DNA from: Oscillospiraceae bacterium
Lineage (GTDB): Bacteria > Bacillota > Clostridia > Oscillospirales > Ruminococcaceae
Direction: 5' to 3'
DNA length: 64,000 nucleotides
Assembly: GCA_018110985.1 (NCBI GenBank)
Contig: JAGAWT010000033.1
Coordinates: forward strand, 62,001 to 126,000
Shown here: piece after piece, positions 52,221 through 60,865 of the stretch
Layout: each line of letters opens with the position of its first letter
Position numbering within the stretch: the stretch's first letter is position 1
Notes under the pieces: generated by a model
The model's database searches: none
The model's input: the letters and a program-made list of their open reading frames with translations, nothing else
Told to the model about the DNA's origin: nothing
Program-made: the position numbers and the translations under genes

Positions 52221-52243
52221 GGGAGGAGAAAAGCTCTCCTCCC
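52221..52243 (-). terminator. terminator of the small NrdD-like gene
   Basis: Stem GGGAGGAGA/TCTCCTCCC on the minus strand followed by TTTTGC, 24 bases after the stop. Confidence 0.75.
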
Positions 52244-52266
52244 GAAAATACCATATCCAACGAAGA

Positions 52267-52524
52267 TCAGGCGCTTATGCCGTGCTTTACCCTGTCCCCT
52301 ACCTCTGAACGCTTCGCATCGTTGAAGCGGTCAAGGGTGCCTACAAGGTAGCCGGTGATCCTTCTGATCCTGTCAAAGGGAAGGATATGATAATCTATAT
52401 CCACATATTCGCCGTCAACGGCAATATCTATGCAAGTGGTGCCGGGATGGAGCTCCTCGGCTCTCTTTACATACATATCGATCTCTTCTTTGGGAAGTGT
52501 ACCCCCTGTAACATTTACCTGCAT
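52267..52524 (-). CDS. small NrdD-like (glycyl-radical C-terminal) protein
   Basis: 85 residues with a GGAGG-type site (AGGGAGGAATAATC) before the start. The C-terminal 30 residues (RRITGYLVGTLDRFN...DRVKHG) resemble the C-terminus of anaerobic ribonucleotide reductase NrdD, where the Gly of R-V-x-GYL carries the radical; the equivalent here is Gly58. The N-terminal 50 residues are not from NrdD and there is no Cys pair for the NrdD zinc site. A promoter with two NrdR boxes controls it. It may be a spare radical domain (as GrcA is for pyruvate formate-lyase) or an accessory/regulatory factor; this role is inference. Confidence 0.8.
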   Translation of the reverse strand: MQVNVTGGTLPKEEIDMYVKRAEELHPGTTCIDIAVDGEYVDIDYHILPFDRIRRITGYLVGTLDRFNDAKRSEVGDRVKHGISA

Positions 52525-52610
52525 GATTATTCCTCCCTTAAATTAAGACAAGTGAGCCGTGATAAGCTTTTATTCTGTATATTTCAAAAAGCTGTCGGTC
52601 ATAACGGCAA

Positions 52611-52658
52611 ACACTATATCTTGTGGTGCAAGAACTATTCTACCACAAGATATAGTGT
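52611..52658 (-). promoter_or_regulatory. pair of NrdR boxes
   Basis: ACACTATATCTTGTGG (52611-52626) and its exact complement CCACAAGATATAGTGT (52643-52658), separated by 16 bases, so centre-to-centre 32 bases or three helical turns. Sequence and spacing match the known paired NrdR boxes that repress ribonucleotide reductase genes. Confidence 0.85.
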
Positions 52659-52665
52659 TTGTAAA
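52637..52665 (-). promoter_or_regulatory. sigma-A promoter of the NrdD-like gene, overlapped by NrdR boxes
   Basis: Minus-strand TTTACA (52660-52665), 17 bases, TAGAAT (52637-52642). One NrdR box fills the spacer and the other lies over the start site, giving a clear mechanism for repression. Confidence 0.8.
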
Positions 52666-52815
52666 GTGTTTTTTTATTTTGCACACGAAAGAATGAAAGA
52701 AGTCCGGGGGACGGGACATGGCAGTTTAAAGCCCTTTGATAAGAAAGCTCACTCAAAGATTACAATTTGATAACAAATCTTTGTAGGCTTGCACAAAAAA
52801 CGATCTGCCTATTTG

Positions 52816-54015
52816 CTATTTTGCCAAGCCCAGTTCCCTTATATAGTCTGTCAGCTTCTTAGCAGCTTTTTCGTGGGTGGCCTCCGTAGGGTGCCAGTCG
52901 GTGGCATAGCCGTCTGCATTCACATCCTGTACGTCGAACATAAAGGCGGATATCCTTTCATCCCCGGTATCCTTCCTGTAAGCCTCCACCATGCTCTCGA
53001 TGCAGGGATAAAGCTGATTGCCCATTATGCCCAGGGAGCAGATGATATAGCTGTCGGGGTGTACCTCCCTCACATGGCGGACAAATTCATCGTACATTGA
53101 GATATAGACAGCCTGGTTCTCCTCATTGCTCCCGGCCCAGCTGGCATCGTTGGTGCCCAGGTTTATGACGATCACATCCGGCTCGAACTTTGAATGATCC
53201 CATTCAATGGTATCAGCCTTTTTCTCAAAGCCGAAGGAGGTGTAGGAAAAGCCGAATTTGTCGTAGTAAGTCGGGACCAGCTGGTTGGTGTTCTGCTTGC
53301 CGTTTGTGGTGTAGCCTGAACAGATGCCGTATCCCGAGTAGGAGACAAGGCTCACATCCGCATCAAGAGCTTCTGCGGTCTTATAGGCATAGGTCTTTGT
53401 GCAGTCCTCCGTGTCGGTCTTGAATGTGAGCTTGTGCTCCGGGTCGTCCACACCGTAGCCGCAGGTGATGGAATCCCCTATGAATTCCATTTTGAGGGCT
53501 TTTTCGGCGGCAGGCTTTATGCTGCCGTCTGTCTCAACGGCAGATACTCCGCAGACAGAATTAGTCGATTCCGACAGCTTTACCACCCTTACCTCGGCAG
53601 TGCGTTCGGTGTCTCCCTCAAAGACGGTCAGCTCCTTTTCACGCCTGTCCACCATTTCGTCAATAACACGTTCTCCGTCAAGGTAGACTGCAACTCTTGC
53701 CTTTGTGCCGTCCTGCCCCACAAGTGCGCCCGAATCTCCCGCCAGCTTTATTTTCAGGCTTTTTCCCGTCACATCAAATGCCATGCCGCTGCCTGACAGA
53801 GCCATCCAGACAGTGCCGCTCTCATCTGTGTAGGTGCGTCCCATGGGAAGGACTTTCTCGTAAAAGGGAGCATCCTCCTGAATAACGGAGCTCTCTGTCT
53901 CTGTTTGTACCTGCGCCGCAGCAGTCTCAGCGGGAGCATTGCCGGAGCCTGCGCATCCGGAAAAGGACGGCAGCAGAATGAGAAGAGAGAGCAGAAGTGC
54001 TGTTTTGTTTGTCAT
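52816..54015 (-). CDS. SGNH/GDSL esterase lipoprotein (CE2-like)
   Basis: 399 residues from the ATG at 54013-54015 with AAAGGA upstream. Lipoprotein signal (FSGCAG), Thr/Glu linker, a jelly-roll domain (about 55-175) and an SGNH hydrolase domain: Ser in FIGDSITCGYG, Asn in NLGTND, and the late Asp/His in TDWHPTEATH. The jelly-roll plus SGNH arrangement is that of CE2 acetyl esterases acting on plant polysaccharides. It follows tsaD by 18 bases and may be the last gene of that operon. Confidence 0.9.
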   Translation of the reverse strand: MTNKTALLLSLLILLPSFSGCAGSGNAPAETAAAQVQTETESSVIQEDAPFYEKVLPMGRTYTDESGTVWMALSGSGMAFDVTGKSLKIKLAGDSGALVGQDGTKARVAVYLDGERVIDEMVDRREKELTVFEGDTERTAEVRVVKLSESTNSVCGVSAVETDGSIKPAAEKALKMEFIGDSITCGYGVDDPEHKLTFKTDTEDCTKTYAYKTAEALDADVSLVSYSGYGICSGYTTNGKQNTNQLVPTYYDKFGFSYTSFGFEKKADTIEWDHSKFEPDVIVINLGTNDASWAGSNEENQAVYISMYDEFVRHVREVHPDSYIICSLGIMGNQLYPCIESMVEAYRKDTGDERISAFMFDVQDVNADGYATDWHPTEATHEKAAKKLTDYIRELGLAK

Positions 54016-54033
54016 AGTATATCCTTTCATGCA

Positions 54034-55047
54034 TCATGAGCCCAAGGGCAGTGTGGCAATAGCGTTAAGATCCTCTCCTGCGGTGTTTCCCGCCATCAGC
54101 TCGTAGTAGCCCTGACAGGCTATCATGGCACCGTTGTCTCCGCACAGAGAAAGAGGCGGCATATAAAGCGAGATGTTCCTTTCGGCACAGGCTTTTTCAA
54201 GTGCGCTCCTTACACCGCTGTTGGCGGAAACGCCGCCCGCAAGAGCCAGCTTTTTTGCACCTGTCAGCTCTGCGGCAGTCATGGCCTTTTCTGTCAGATA
54301 ATCCGATGCTGTTTTCTGAAAGGCTGCCGCAAGGCTGTCACCGTCTATGGTCTCACCCTTTTGCTCCGCATTATGGACAAGGTTGATAACGGCAGTTTTC
54401 AGACCCGAAAAGGAAAAGTCCAGTTCATTTCCTGAAAGATGAGGTGTGGGCAGCTTGTACAGGGTGCTGTCTCCCCGTGAGGCTGCCCTGTCTATATGCA
54501 CTCCTCCGGGATAGGGGTATCCCAGTACCCTTGCGCATTTGTCAAATGCTTCCCCCGCTGCATCGTCCCTTGTGGTGCCCAGGATCTCAAAATGCGTGTA
54601 GTCGGTGACTTTTGCTATCATGGTATGACCGCCGCTTGCCACAAGACACAGGAAGGGCGGCTCCAGATCCTCATGGGCGATGTAATTTGATGCTATGTGC
54701 CCTGCTATATGGTGGACGGGTATAAGTGGCAGGGAGGCTGCCATTGACAGCCCCTTTGCAAAAGAGGTGCCCACAAGCAGAGCGCCTATAAGACCGGGAG
54801 CGTAGGTGACTGCTATGCCGTCCAGGTCGGAAAGACCCGCTCCCGCACTGTTCAGTGCTTCCCTTACGGTGGTAAGTATGTTTTCACAGTGGCGCCGTGA
54901 TGCTATCTCCGGTACCACTCCCCCGTATTTTTTGTGCTCGTCTATCTGGGAATAAACGATGTTGGAAAGGATCTTCCGCCCGTTTACCGAAACTGCCGCA
55001 GCCGTTTCGTCACAGGAGCTTTCTATCCCCAGTATCAGTTTATCCAT
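54034..55047 (-). CDS. tsaD: tRNA N6-adenosine threonylcarbamoyltransferase TsaD
   Basis: 337 residues from the ATG at 55045-55047 (MDKLILGIESSCDET) with AAGGAAAG upstream; the open frame extends further but overlaps rimI. Metal-binding His pair in PVHHIAGHIASN, ATP-site SGGHT and GGVSANSG. It transfers the threonylcarbamoyl group to A37 of ANN-decoding tRNAs, with TsaB/TsaE (not in the window). Overlaps rimI by 8 bases. Confidence 0.96.
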   Translation of the reverse strand: MDKLILGIESSCDETAAAVSVNGRKILSNIVYSQIDEHKKYGGVVPEIASRRHCENILTTVREALNSAGAGLSDLDGIAVTYAPGLIGALLVGTSFAKGLSMAASLPLIPVHHIAGHIASNYIAHEDLEPPFLCLVASGGHTMIAKVTDYTHFEILGTTRDDAAGEAFDKCARVLGYPYPGGVHIDRAASRGDSTLYKLPTPHLSGNELDFSFSGLKTAVINLVHNAEQKGETIDGDSLAAAFQKTASDYLTEKAMTAAELTGAKKLALAGGVSANSGVRSALEKACAERNISLYMPPLSLCGDNGAMIACQGYYELMAGNTAGEDLNAIATLPLGS

Positions 55048-55474
55048 TTTGATCTTTCCTTCTGATATAGGTGTATCCGTCCTCGGCTGGGGACGAATAA
55101 AACCTCTTGCGAAGTGCAAGGCGTTCAAAGCCCAGCCTTTCGTAAAATGCAATGGCGGATGTGTTTGATACCCTGACATCAAGCACCGCATCCTGCGGGC
55201 ACCTGCTGCACAGGGCATCTATCAGAGCGGTGCCGCAGCCCTTTCTGCGGTACTCCGGCAGCACCCCTATCTTTTCTATGTAAACACAGTCCTCATCCGA
55301 TGCAAATAGATATCCCGCAAAATGTCCCTCGTCGTCAATTACCGCCAGTGACACAGAGGATGCCTTTTCAAGCTCGTTTTCTATGCCGTCTCTGCTCCAC
55401 GGATCGGGAAAAAGCAGTTCTTCGGCTTTAGCTGCATATTCTGTGTGACACGGCAGAAAAGGAACTACCCTCAT
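55040..55474 (-). CDS. rimI: ribosomal-protein-alanine N-acetyltransferase RimI-like
   Basis: 144 residues, GNAT fold with the acetyl-CoA loop VLPEYRRKGCGTALI and the late AIAFYERLGFE. Its place between rsmG and tsaD, with 4- and 8-base overlaps, is the usual context of RimI, which acetylates the N-terminus of ribosomal protein S18 or related proteins. Confidence 0.9.
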   Translation of the reverse strand: MRVVPFLPCHTEYAAKAEELLFPDPWSRDGIENELEKASSVSLAVIDDEGHFAGYLFASDEDCVYIEKIGVLPEYRRKGCGTALIDALCSRCPQDAVLDVRVSNTSAIAFYERLGFERLALRKRFYSSPAEDGYTYIRRKDQNG

Positions 55475-56142
55475 TTTATCCGCCGCCTCGGGTATTTCAG
55501 GTCACAGGGAGACACTTTTCTCACTATTATGAGCCTCCTTTTTTCACCGTCCGGCAGGGAGTATTCAAAGATGTTTTCGGTCTCACCGCCAAATATCTTC
55601 GGAACAGAGGTGTCGATCTCCTCACCCGGTCCCTTGTAGGCTGCAAATATGCCGCCTGTATGAGTGAGAGGAAGGCAGTATTCACAGAGAACATCGAACG
55701 CAGCCACAGCCCTTGCGGTACAAAGACCGAAGCTCTCACGCATTTTTCGTCCTGCCTCCTCTGCCCTCATATGTACACAGTTCATAGGCAGAGTGGCAGC
55801 ACTCACTTCCTTCAGAAATGAAATGCGCTTGTTGAGGCTGTCTATAAGCGTCATTTCCGTGGAGGGACTCATGATCTTCAGCACCGTTCCCGGAAAGCCC
55901 GCACCTGTCCCCACATCTGCGGCGGTGTCGGGCATCTGTACATACCGGAGCAGCATGGCACTGTCCAGCAGGTGCTTGCAGGTAATTTCTTCCGGCTCCG
56001 TAATGCGGGTCAGGTTCATGCTGCGGTTCGTTTCAAGGAGCATCCCGATGTAGGTGTCCATGAGACCGTACTGTTCTTCGGTCAGACAGAGCCCGTATCC
56101 CGAGAACAGCTCTGCGGTCCTTTCAAACTGAAGTATGTTCAT
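55471..56142 (-). CDS. rsmG: 16S rRNA (guanine-N7)-methyltransferase RsmG
   Basis: 223 residues from the ATG at 56140-56142, which overlaps the gltA stop by 4 bases and has AAAGGA upstream. SAM-binding DVGTGAGFPGTVLKI, upstream MNLTRI and HLLDSAMLL typical of RsmG/GidB. It methylates G527 (E. coli numbering) of 16S rRNA; loss gives low-level streptomycin resistance. Confidence 0.95.
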   Translation of the reverse strand: MNILQFERTAELFSGYGLCLTEEQYGLMDTYIGMLLETNRSMNLTRITEPEEITCKHLLDSAMLLRYVQMPDTAADVGTGAGFPGTVLKIMSPSTEMTLIDSLNKRISFLKEVSAATLPMNCVHMRAEEAGRKMRESFGLCTARAVAAFDVLCEYCLPLTHTGGIFAAYKGPGEEIDTSVPKIFGGETENIFEYSLPDGEKRRLIIVRKVSPCDLKYPRRRIK

Positions 56143-57482
56143 TGTATCCTTTTGTCTATCTCCACATATTCCTTGGATCTGAGTATGCTCTTGTATGCGG
56201 GGCGGATTATCCTCTTGCCGGTGGTGCATTCCTCAAAGCGGTGAGCACACCAGCCTGCCATTCTTGAAACTGCAAACAGCGGCGTGTAAAGATCCTCGGG
56301 GATGCCCAGCATCTTGTAAACAAAGCCCGAATACATATCCACATTTGCACACATTTGCTTGTCGGAGCCCTTGACGGTGCGCATAAGCTCGGGAGTCAAC
56401 TTCTCAATGGTCTGAAGGAGCCTGAATTCCGGCTCGAACTCGGAGCCCTCCGCCATTTTGCGGGCATTTTGCTTGAGTATGACTGCTCTGGGATCGGAAA
56501 GGGTGTAAACAGCATGACCCATGCCGTATATCAGGCCTGAGCCGTCACCTGCTTCCTTTTGGAGTATCTTTGTGAGGTAGGCTGCTACTTCGTCTTCGTT
56601 TTCCCAGTCCTCCAAATTTGCCATTATCTCTTTGTGCATCTGCAGTACCTTGTGGTTGGCACCGCCGTGACGAGGCCCCTTGAGGGAGCCTATGGCAGCG
56701 GAGTAGGCGGAATAGGGGTCGGTGCCCGAGGATGAGAGCACACGGCAGGTAAAGGTGGAGTTGTTTCCGCCGCCGTGCTCCGCATGGAGCATGAGCATGA
56801 TGTCAAGGAGCTTTGCCTCTTCGTCGGTGTATTGTCTGTCTGGCCTGAGAAGGGAGAGTATGAGCTGAGAGGTGGAAAGTCCCTTTATGATGGGGTGCAT
56901 TATGAGAGAGCTGTTCTCAAAGTACCTTTGCTTGACAAAGTAGGCATTTACCATGAATACGGGCATCTTTGAGATTATGGAAAGTGCGGTCTCCACTTCG
57001 TGCTCTACGGTCACGGTGTCAGGGTCGTCGTCGTAGGAATACAGGGAGAGGACTGAACGTGCCAGCTTGTTCATTATGTTTTTTGAGGGGGCTTTGAGTA
57101 TCATATCCTCAAAAAAGCCGTCCGGCAGCTCCCTGCGCTCATCGAGCAGATCTCTGAACTTGGAGAGCTGCTCGGTGGTGGGCAGCTTTCCGCAAAGGAG
57201 AAGATAGGCTATCTCTTCATAGCCGAAGCGCCCTTCCTTTACCACAGCATCCACAAGGTCGTTTATGCTGTATCCCCTGAAAATGAGCCTGCCCTCATCG
57301 GGGCTTTTCTCACCTTCGTTGAGCACATAACCGTGAACGTTGCAAATCTTGGTGACCCCCGCAAGAACACCGGAGCCGTCGGGGTTTCTCAGTCCCCTTT
57401 TTACATTATAGCTCTCGTAGTATTTGGGGTCTATCTTGTTTTCATCGATATAAGCCTTGTAAAGCTCATTTAAATTATCCAT
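56139..57482 (-). CDS. gltA: citrate synthase
   Basis: 447 residues. Catalytic regions: HAEHGGGNNSTFT, RHGGANHKV (His) and GMGHAVYTLSDPRA (His), then the late Asp-containing FVYKMLGIPEDLYTPLFA (landmark only). Condenses oxaloacetate and acetyl-CoA; in an organism without an evident full TCA cycle it would feed glutamate synthesis. It lies between lysC (36 bases) and rsmG (overlap), so amino-acid and housekeeping genes share a transcript. Confidence 0.95.
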   Translation of the reverse strand: MDNLNELYKAYIDENKIDPKYYESYNVKRGLRNPDGSGVLAGVTKICNVHGYVLNEGEKSPDEGRLIFRGYSINDLVDAVVKEGRFGYEEIAYLLLCGKLPTTEQLSKFRDLLDERRELPDGFFEDMILKAPSKNIMNKLARSVLSLYSYDDDPDTVTVEHEVETALSIISKMPVFMVNAYFVKQRYFENSSLIMHPIIKGLSTSQLILSLLRPDRQYTDEEAKLLDIMLMLHAEHGGGNNSTFTCRVLSSSGTDPYSAYSAAIGSLKGPRHGGANHKVLQMHKEIMANLEDWENEDEVAAYLTKILQKEAGDGSGLIYGMGHAVYTLSDPRAVILKQNARKMAEGSEFEPEFRLLQTIEKLTPELMRTVKGSDKQMCANVDMYSGFVYKMLGIPEDLYTPLFAVSRMAGWCAHRFEECTTGKRIIRPAYKSILRSKEYVEIDKRIQ

Positions 57483-57518
57483 TATCTACACCAATCTAAT
57501 CAAAAATTCAAGCTTGCT

Positions 57519-58838
57519 TTATACGGAAAGAACGAACATATCATAGATAGCCCTTATGGCTGCCTCGAAATCTTCTTCCTCCACACCGACAATGATATTG
57601 AGCTCGGAGGAGCCCTGATCTATCATCTTGACATTGATGCGTGCATGGGCAAGGGCTGAAAACAGCCTTCCCGCCGTACCTCTTGCCTTTCTCATGCCCC
57701 TTCCCACAACGGCGATGAGAGCAAGGTTGTTCTCTATCTCCAGTTTGTCGGGATGACAGCGGAAGTTTATCTCGTCAAGGACAGACTTTTCCTTTCCTAT
57801 AAGTGCATCGGACGAAACTATTACGCTCATGGTGTCGATGCCGGAGGGCATATGCTCAAAGGAAAGGTTGTTCTTTTCAAGGGCACGCAGGACATTCTTC
57901 CCGAATCCTATTTCGGAGTTCATCATGTCCTTTTCTATCTGGATGACGGAAAGCCCCTTCTTTCCTGCAATTCCCGTGATCGTGTACTGAGAGGTCTGGG
58001 CGGTCTCCGATACGATAAAAGTGCCCTCATCCTCGGGGGAATTGGTATTTCTGATGTTTATGGGGATGCCCGCTCTGCGGACAGGGAAAATAGCATCCTC
58101 GTGGAGAACGCCCGCACCCATGTAGGCAAGCTCTCTGAGTTCCTTGTAGGTGATGGTGGTTATGGGAACGGGATTGTCTACTATGGTGGGGTTTGCCACC
58201 AGGAAGCCCGAAACATCGGTCCAGTTTTCGTAGATGACTGCATCTACCGCATTTGCGACAATGGAACCGGTTATATCGGAGCCGCCTCTTGAAAAGGTCT
58301 TGATGGTATCGTTGGGCATGGAGCCGTAGAAGCCGGGTATAACAGCCTTTTCGGTCTTGGAGAGCCTTTCTCCCAGCTTTTCCCTTGTGGTATCAAGATC
58401 GAAGGCGCCTGTTTCGTCGAATTTGATATATCCCGCAGGATCCACAAATTCAAAGTTCAGATAAGCCGCAAGTATCTTTGAGTTAAGGTATTCTCCCCTG
58501 CTAGCTGCATAGTCACGTCCCGCCATGTGGGCAAAAGCATCCTTGATCCGTGTAAATTCCTTTTCAAGAGAAAGCTCCAGCCCCAGTCCCTCGATTATGT
58601 CGGTGAACCTTTTCTCTATGCACTCAAATTCCTTGTCGAACTCTTCGCCCTTTGCTGCCTTTTCGTAGCAGCCGTAGAGCATATCCGTTACCTTTGTGTC
58701 TCCGGAGAACCTTTTGCCGGGTGCGCTTGCTACCACAAAACGCCTTGCAGGCTCAGCCAGTACTATGGCAGCCACTTTCTTGAACTGCTCGGCGCTTGCC
58801 AGGGAGCTTCCTCCGAATTTTACTACCTTTGTTTCCAT
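57519..58838 (-). CDS. lysC: aspartate kinase
   Basis: 439 residues. N-terminal amino-acid kinase domain (VVKFGGSSLAS, TFSRGGSDITGS, NWTDVSGF) and two C-terminal ACT modules (about 300-439) that bind the feedback effector. First step of the Lys/Thr/Met branch. It follows hom by 22 bases; a monofunctional kinase next to monofunctional homoserine dehydrogenase suggests supply of homoserine for threonine and, via metA at 7-8 kb, methionine. Confidence 0.95.
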   Translation of the reverse strand: METKVVKFGGSSLASAEQFKKVAAIVLAEPARRFVVASAPGKRFSGDTKVTDMLYGCYEKAAKGEEFDKEFECIEKRFTDIIEGLGLELSLEKEFTRIKDAFAHMAGRDYAASRGEYLNSKILAAYLNFEFVDPAGYIKFDETGAFDLDTTREKLGERLSKTEKAVIPGFYGSMPNDTIKTFSRGGSDITGSIVANAVDAVIYENWTDVSGFLVANPTIVDNPVPITTITYKELRELAYMGAGVLHEDAIFPVRRAGIPINIRNTNSPEDEGTFIVSETAQTSQYTITGIAGKKGLSVIQIEKDMMNSEIGFGKNVLRALEKNNLSFEHMPSGIDTMSVIVSSDALIGKEKSVLDEINFRCHPDKLEIENNLALIAVVGRGMRKARGTAGRLFSALAHARINVKMIDQGSSELNIIVGVEEEDFEAAIRAIYDMFVLSV

Positions 58839-58860
58839 TTTTCTATCCCTTCCGTTTTTA

Positions 58861-60075
58861 TCAAAGAACTCTTATCTTGCCTGCAACAAAGCCGTCAAAG
58901 GCTTCAAGCCTGTCGTTTATTGCCGATTCCTTTTCCTCGGCTGTGATAAAGGCGGTCTCCCCGTCCTTTGCGCCCTTCAGGAACTCGGCACCCGGGAATG
59001 CTTTTGATGCTTCGCTCTCTGTCACACCTATGAGCCTTATGTACATACGCACCTTCTGATCCCTGTAATCTGCAATGAAGCTGTCGTCGGTGCTGTCCTC
59101 CCATGTGGCGGAGAGGATGGTGCCCTTTGTTTCGGCACATTCTATAACATCGCCCAGAACTGCGCTTGCGGTTGGCAGCTTTCCTGCGCCCTTTCCGTAG
59201 AACATGACCTCATCAAAGCCGTTTCCGTAGACCATAACGCCGTTGAAAACATCGTTTACAAAAGCAAGCTGATTTGAGAATGGTACGAAGCGGGGTGCCA
59301 CAAGGGGGAAGATCCTGCCGTCGTCGAGCTTTTTGACGGAGCCTATGAGCTTTACGGCATAGCCGTTTGCCTTTGCATAGGCGGCATCGGCTGCGGTTAT
59401 CTTTGTGATGCCCTCTGTGTGGACACTGTCGGGGTAAACGTGCTTTCCGTATACGAGGGAGGAGATGATGCAGATCTTTCTGCAGGCGTCGTGCCCCTCC
59501 ACATCCGCCGTTGGATCCTTTTCGGCATAGCCCTTTGCCTGTGCATCCGAAAGTGCCTTTTCAAAGGGGGTGGAGTGTTCTATCATCTGAGTGAGGATGT
59601 AGTTGGTGGTGCCGTTCAGTATGCCCTCCACCGCAGTTATCTCATTTCCTGCCAGATCTTTGTGCAGTGGTCTTATAAGAGGGATGGCACCGCCTGTGGA
59701 AGCCTCAAAGAGGAAGTTGCAGTTGTGGGCTTTTGCCAGTGCTATGAGCTCAGCACCCTTTTTTGCCACCAGCTCCTTGTTTGAGGTGCACACGCTCTTT
59801 CCTCTTTCAAGGCATTTCTTTACAAAGTCGAAAGCCGGGTTCACGCCGCCCATGACCTCTGCCACAACGGTCACATCGTCATCGTTCAGGATATCGTTTA
59901 TATCCTTTGTGAATCTGTCCGAATAGGGCAGACCGGGAAAGTCCCTTATATCAAGGATATATCCCAGTTCAAGGTCTGTGCCCTGACGGGAGTTTATCCT
60001 TTCCTTGTTTTTGAGGAACAGTTCCACCGTTCCCGAGCCCACCACTCCGTGACCCATTACTGCAAACTTTGACAT
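58861..60075 (-). CDS. hom: homoserine dehydrogenase
   Basis: 404 residues. NAD(P)-binding MGHGVVGSGTVELF, substrate loop EGILNGTTNYIL, catalytic Lys in YGKGAGKLPTASAV. The C-terminal part (about 345-404) is a short ACT-like extension, shorter than in some Firmicute enzymes. Converts aspartate semialdehyde to homoserine. Preceded by the ACT protein gene (31 bases). Confidence 0.95.
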   Translation of the reverse strand: MSKFAVMGHGVVGSGTVELFLKNKERINSRQGTDLELGYILDIRDFPGLPYSDRFTKDINDILNDDDVTVVAEVMGGVNPAFDFVKKCLERGKSVCTSNKELVAKKGAELIALAKAHNCNFLFEASTGGAIPLIRPLHKDLAGNEITAVEGILNGTTNYILTQMIEHSTPFEKALSDAQAKGYAEKDPTADVEGHDACRKICIISSLVYGKHVYPDSVHTEGITKITAADAAYAKANGYAVKLIGSVKKLDDGRIFPLVAPRFVPFSNQLAFVNDVFNGVMVYGNGFDEVMFYGKGAGKLPTASAVLGDVIECAETKGTILSATWEDSTDDSFIADYRDQKVRMYIRLIGVTESEASKAFPGAEFLKGAKDGETAFITAEEKESAINDRLEAFDGFVAGKIRVL

Positions 60076-60106
60076 AAATACACCTCATTTATTATAATGA
60101 CTTTTC

Positions 60107-60535
60107 CTACATTATTATTTTAAGCTCTACCACACCCGGTACTTCCGACAGCTGCTCTGTGATATGTCCGCTGTCGTATTCGGTGAATTTAAGGGTGAGA
60201 GTAACTGCCGCAGCACCGTTCACAGGCACGGACTGGTTGAGAGTCATCACATTGGCGCCCTGTGAATGTATTACGGACAAAAGGGAAGAAAGAACTCCCG
60301 GTTCGTCTTTCAGCACTGCGTATATAGAGAGTATGTCCGGCTTTCTTTCCTTTTCATAGGAGAAAACGCAGTCCTTGTATTTGTAGAAGGCGCTCCTTGA
60401 AATGCCTACCCTTCTGCACACGGCGGTGTGGCTCTTTTCGTCTCCCACAGCCAGCAGCCTTTTGGCTTCAAGTACCTTCAGCACCACGTCGGGCAGCACG
60501 CTGCGCCGCACAAGAAGAAGATCCTCGTCGGACAT
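60107..60535 (-). CDS. ACT-domain protein, PheB/UPF0735 type
   Basis: 142 residues from the ATG at 60533-60535 with AGAGGGTG upstream. An N-terminal helix-turn-helix-like part (LLAVGDEKSHTAVCRRVGISRSAFYKYKD in outline; landmark VGISRSAFYKYKD) and a C-terminal ACT domain (DEPGVLSSLLSVIHSQGAN). The combination suggests an amino-acid-responsive regulator, consistent with being first in the homoserine/aspartate-kinase operon; its direct target is unproven. Confidence 0.88.
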   Translation of the reverse strand: MSDEDLLLVRRSVLPDVVLKVLEAKRLLAVGDEKSHTAVCRRVGISRSAFYKYKDCVFSYEKERKPDILSIYAVLKDEPGVLSSLLSVIHSQGANVMTLNQSVPVNGAAAVTLTLKFTEYDSGHITEQLSEVPGVVELKIIM

Positions 60536-60560
60536 ATTATCACCCTCTTTTCGTGAAAAC

Positions 60561-60598
60561 AAAAAATACTACAGTACGGGCTTCAAGTCCGTACTGTA
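60561..60598 (-). terminator. terminator-like hairpin in the leader of the ACT-hom-lysC operon
   Basis: Minus-strand 10-bp perfect stem TACAGTACGG (60589-60598) with CCGTACTGTA (60570-60579), nine-base loop, then GTATTTTTT. It lies between promoter and first gene, so it would act as an attenuator or antiterminator target, not as an end-of-operon terminator. Confidence 0.75.
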
Positions 60599-60625
60599 AA
60601 TACAGTTGTGTTTGTGATAAATACA

Positions 60626-60654
60626 AGTATACCACAGATGGTTTTTATTGTCAA
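60626..60654 (-). promoter_or_regulatory. sigma-A promoter of the ACT-hom-lysC-gltA operon
   Basis: Minus-strand TTGACA (60649-60654), 17 bases, TATACT (60626-60631). Leader to the first start codon is about 85 bases and is mostly the attenuator hairpin. Confidence 0.85.
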
Positions 60655-60777
60655 TAAAACAAGAAAAATTTATCTATTTTGCACAAAGTGCGGTGAAAAG
60701 CTATGATTAAATTTAATTTATCACATAAAGGAAATTGAATACTGTATATGATTTGCGGATAAATTATATGTTTTCTG

Positions 60778-60806
60778 TTGATTTTCACAAAAAAATATGC
60801 TAAAAT
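60778..60806 (+). promoter_or_regulatory. sigma-A promoter of the lipid-kinase gene
   Basis: TTGATT (60778-60783), 17 bases, TAAAAT (60801-60806), about 60 bases before the start. Confidence 0.65.
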
Positions 60807-60865
60807 CATATATACAAGTTTAGATCTTCCTTTTAAAAAGGAAAACAGACCGGGAGTGTTCTTGC

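Noticed and set aside
60583-60618. Threonine-rich leader peptide (five Thr codons in eleven)
   Set aside because: No start codon or ribosome site fits between the deduced transcription start and the Thr codons, so it is not listed as a gene; kept only as a point in the attenuator finding.
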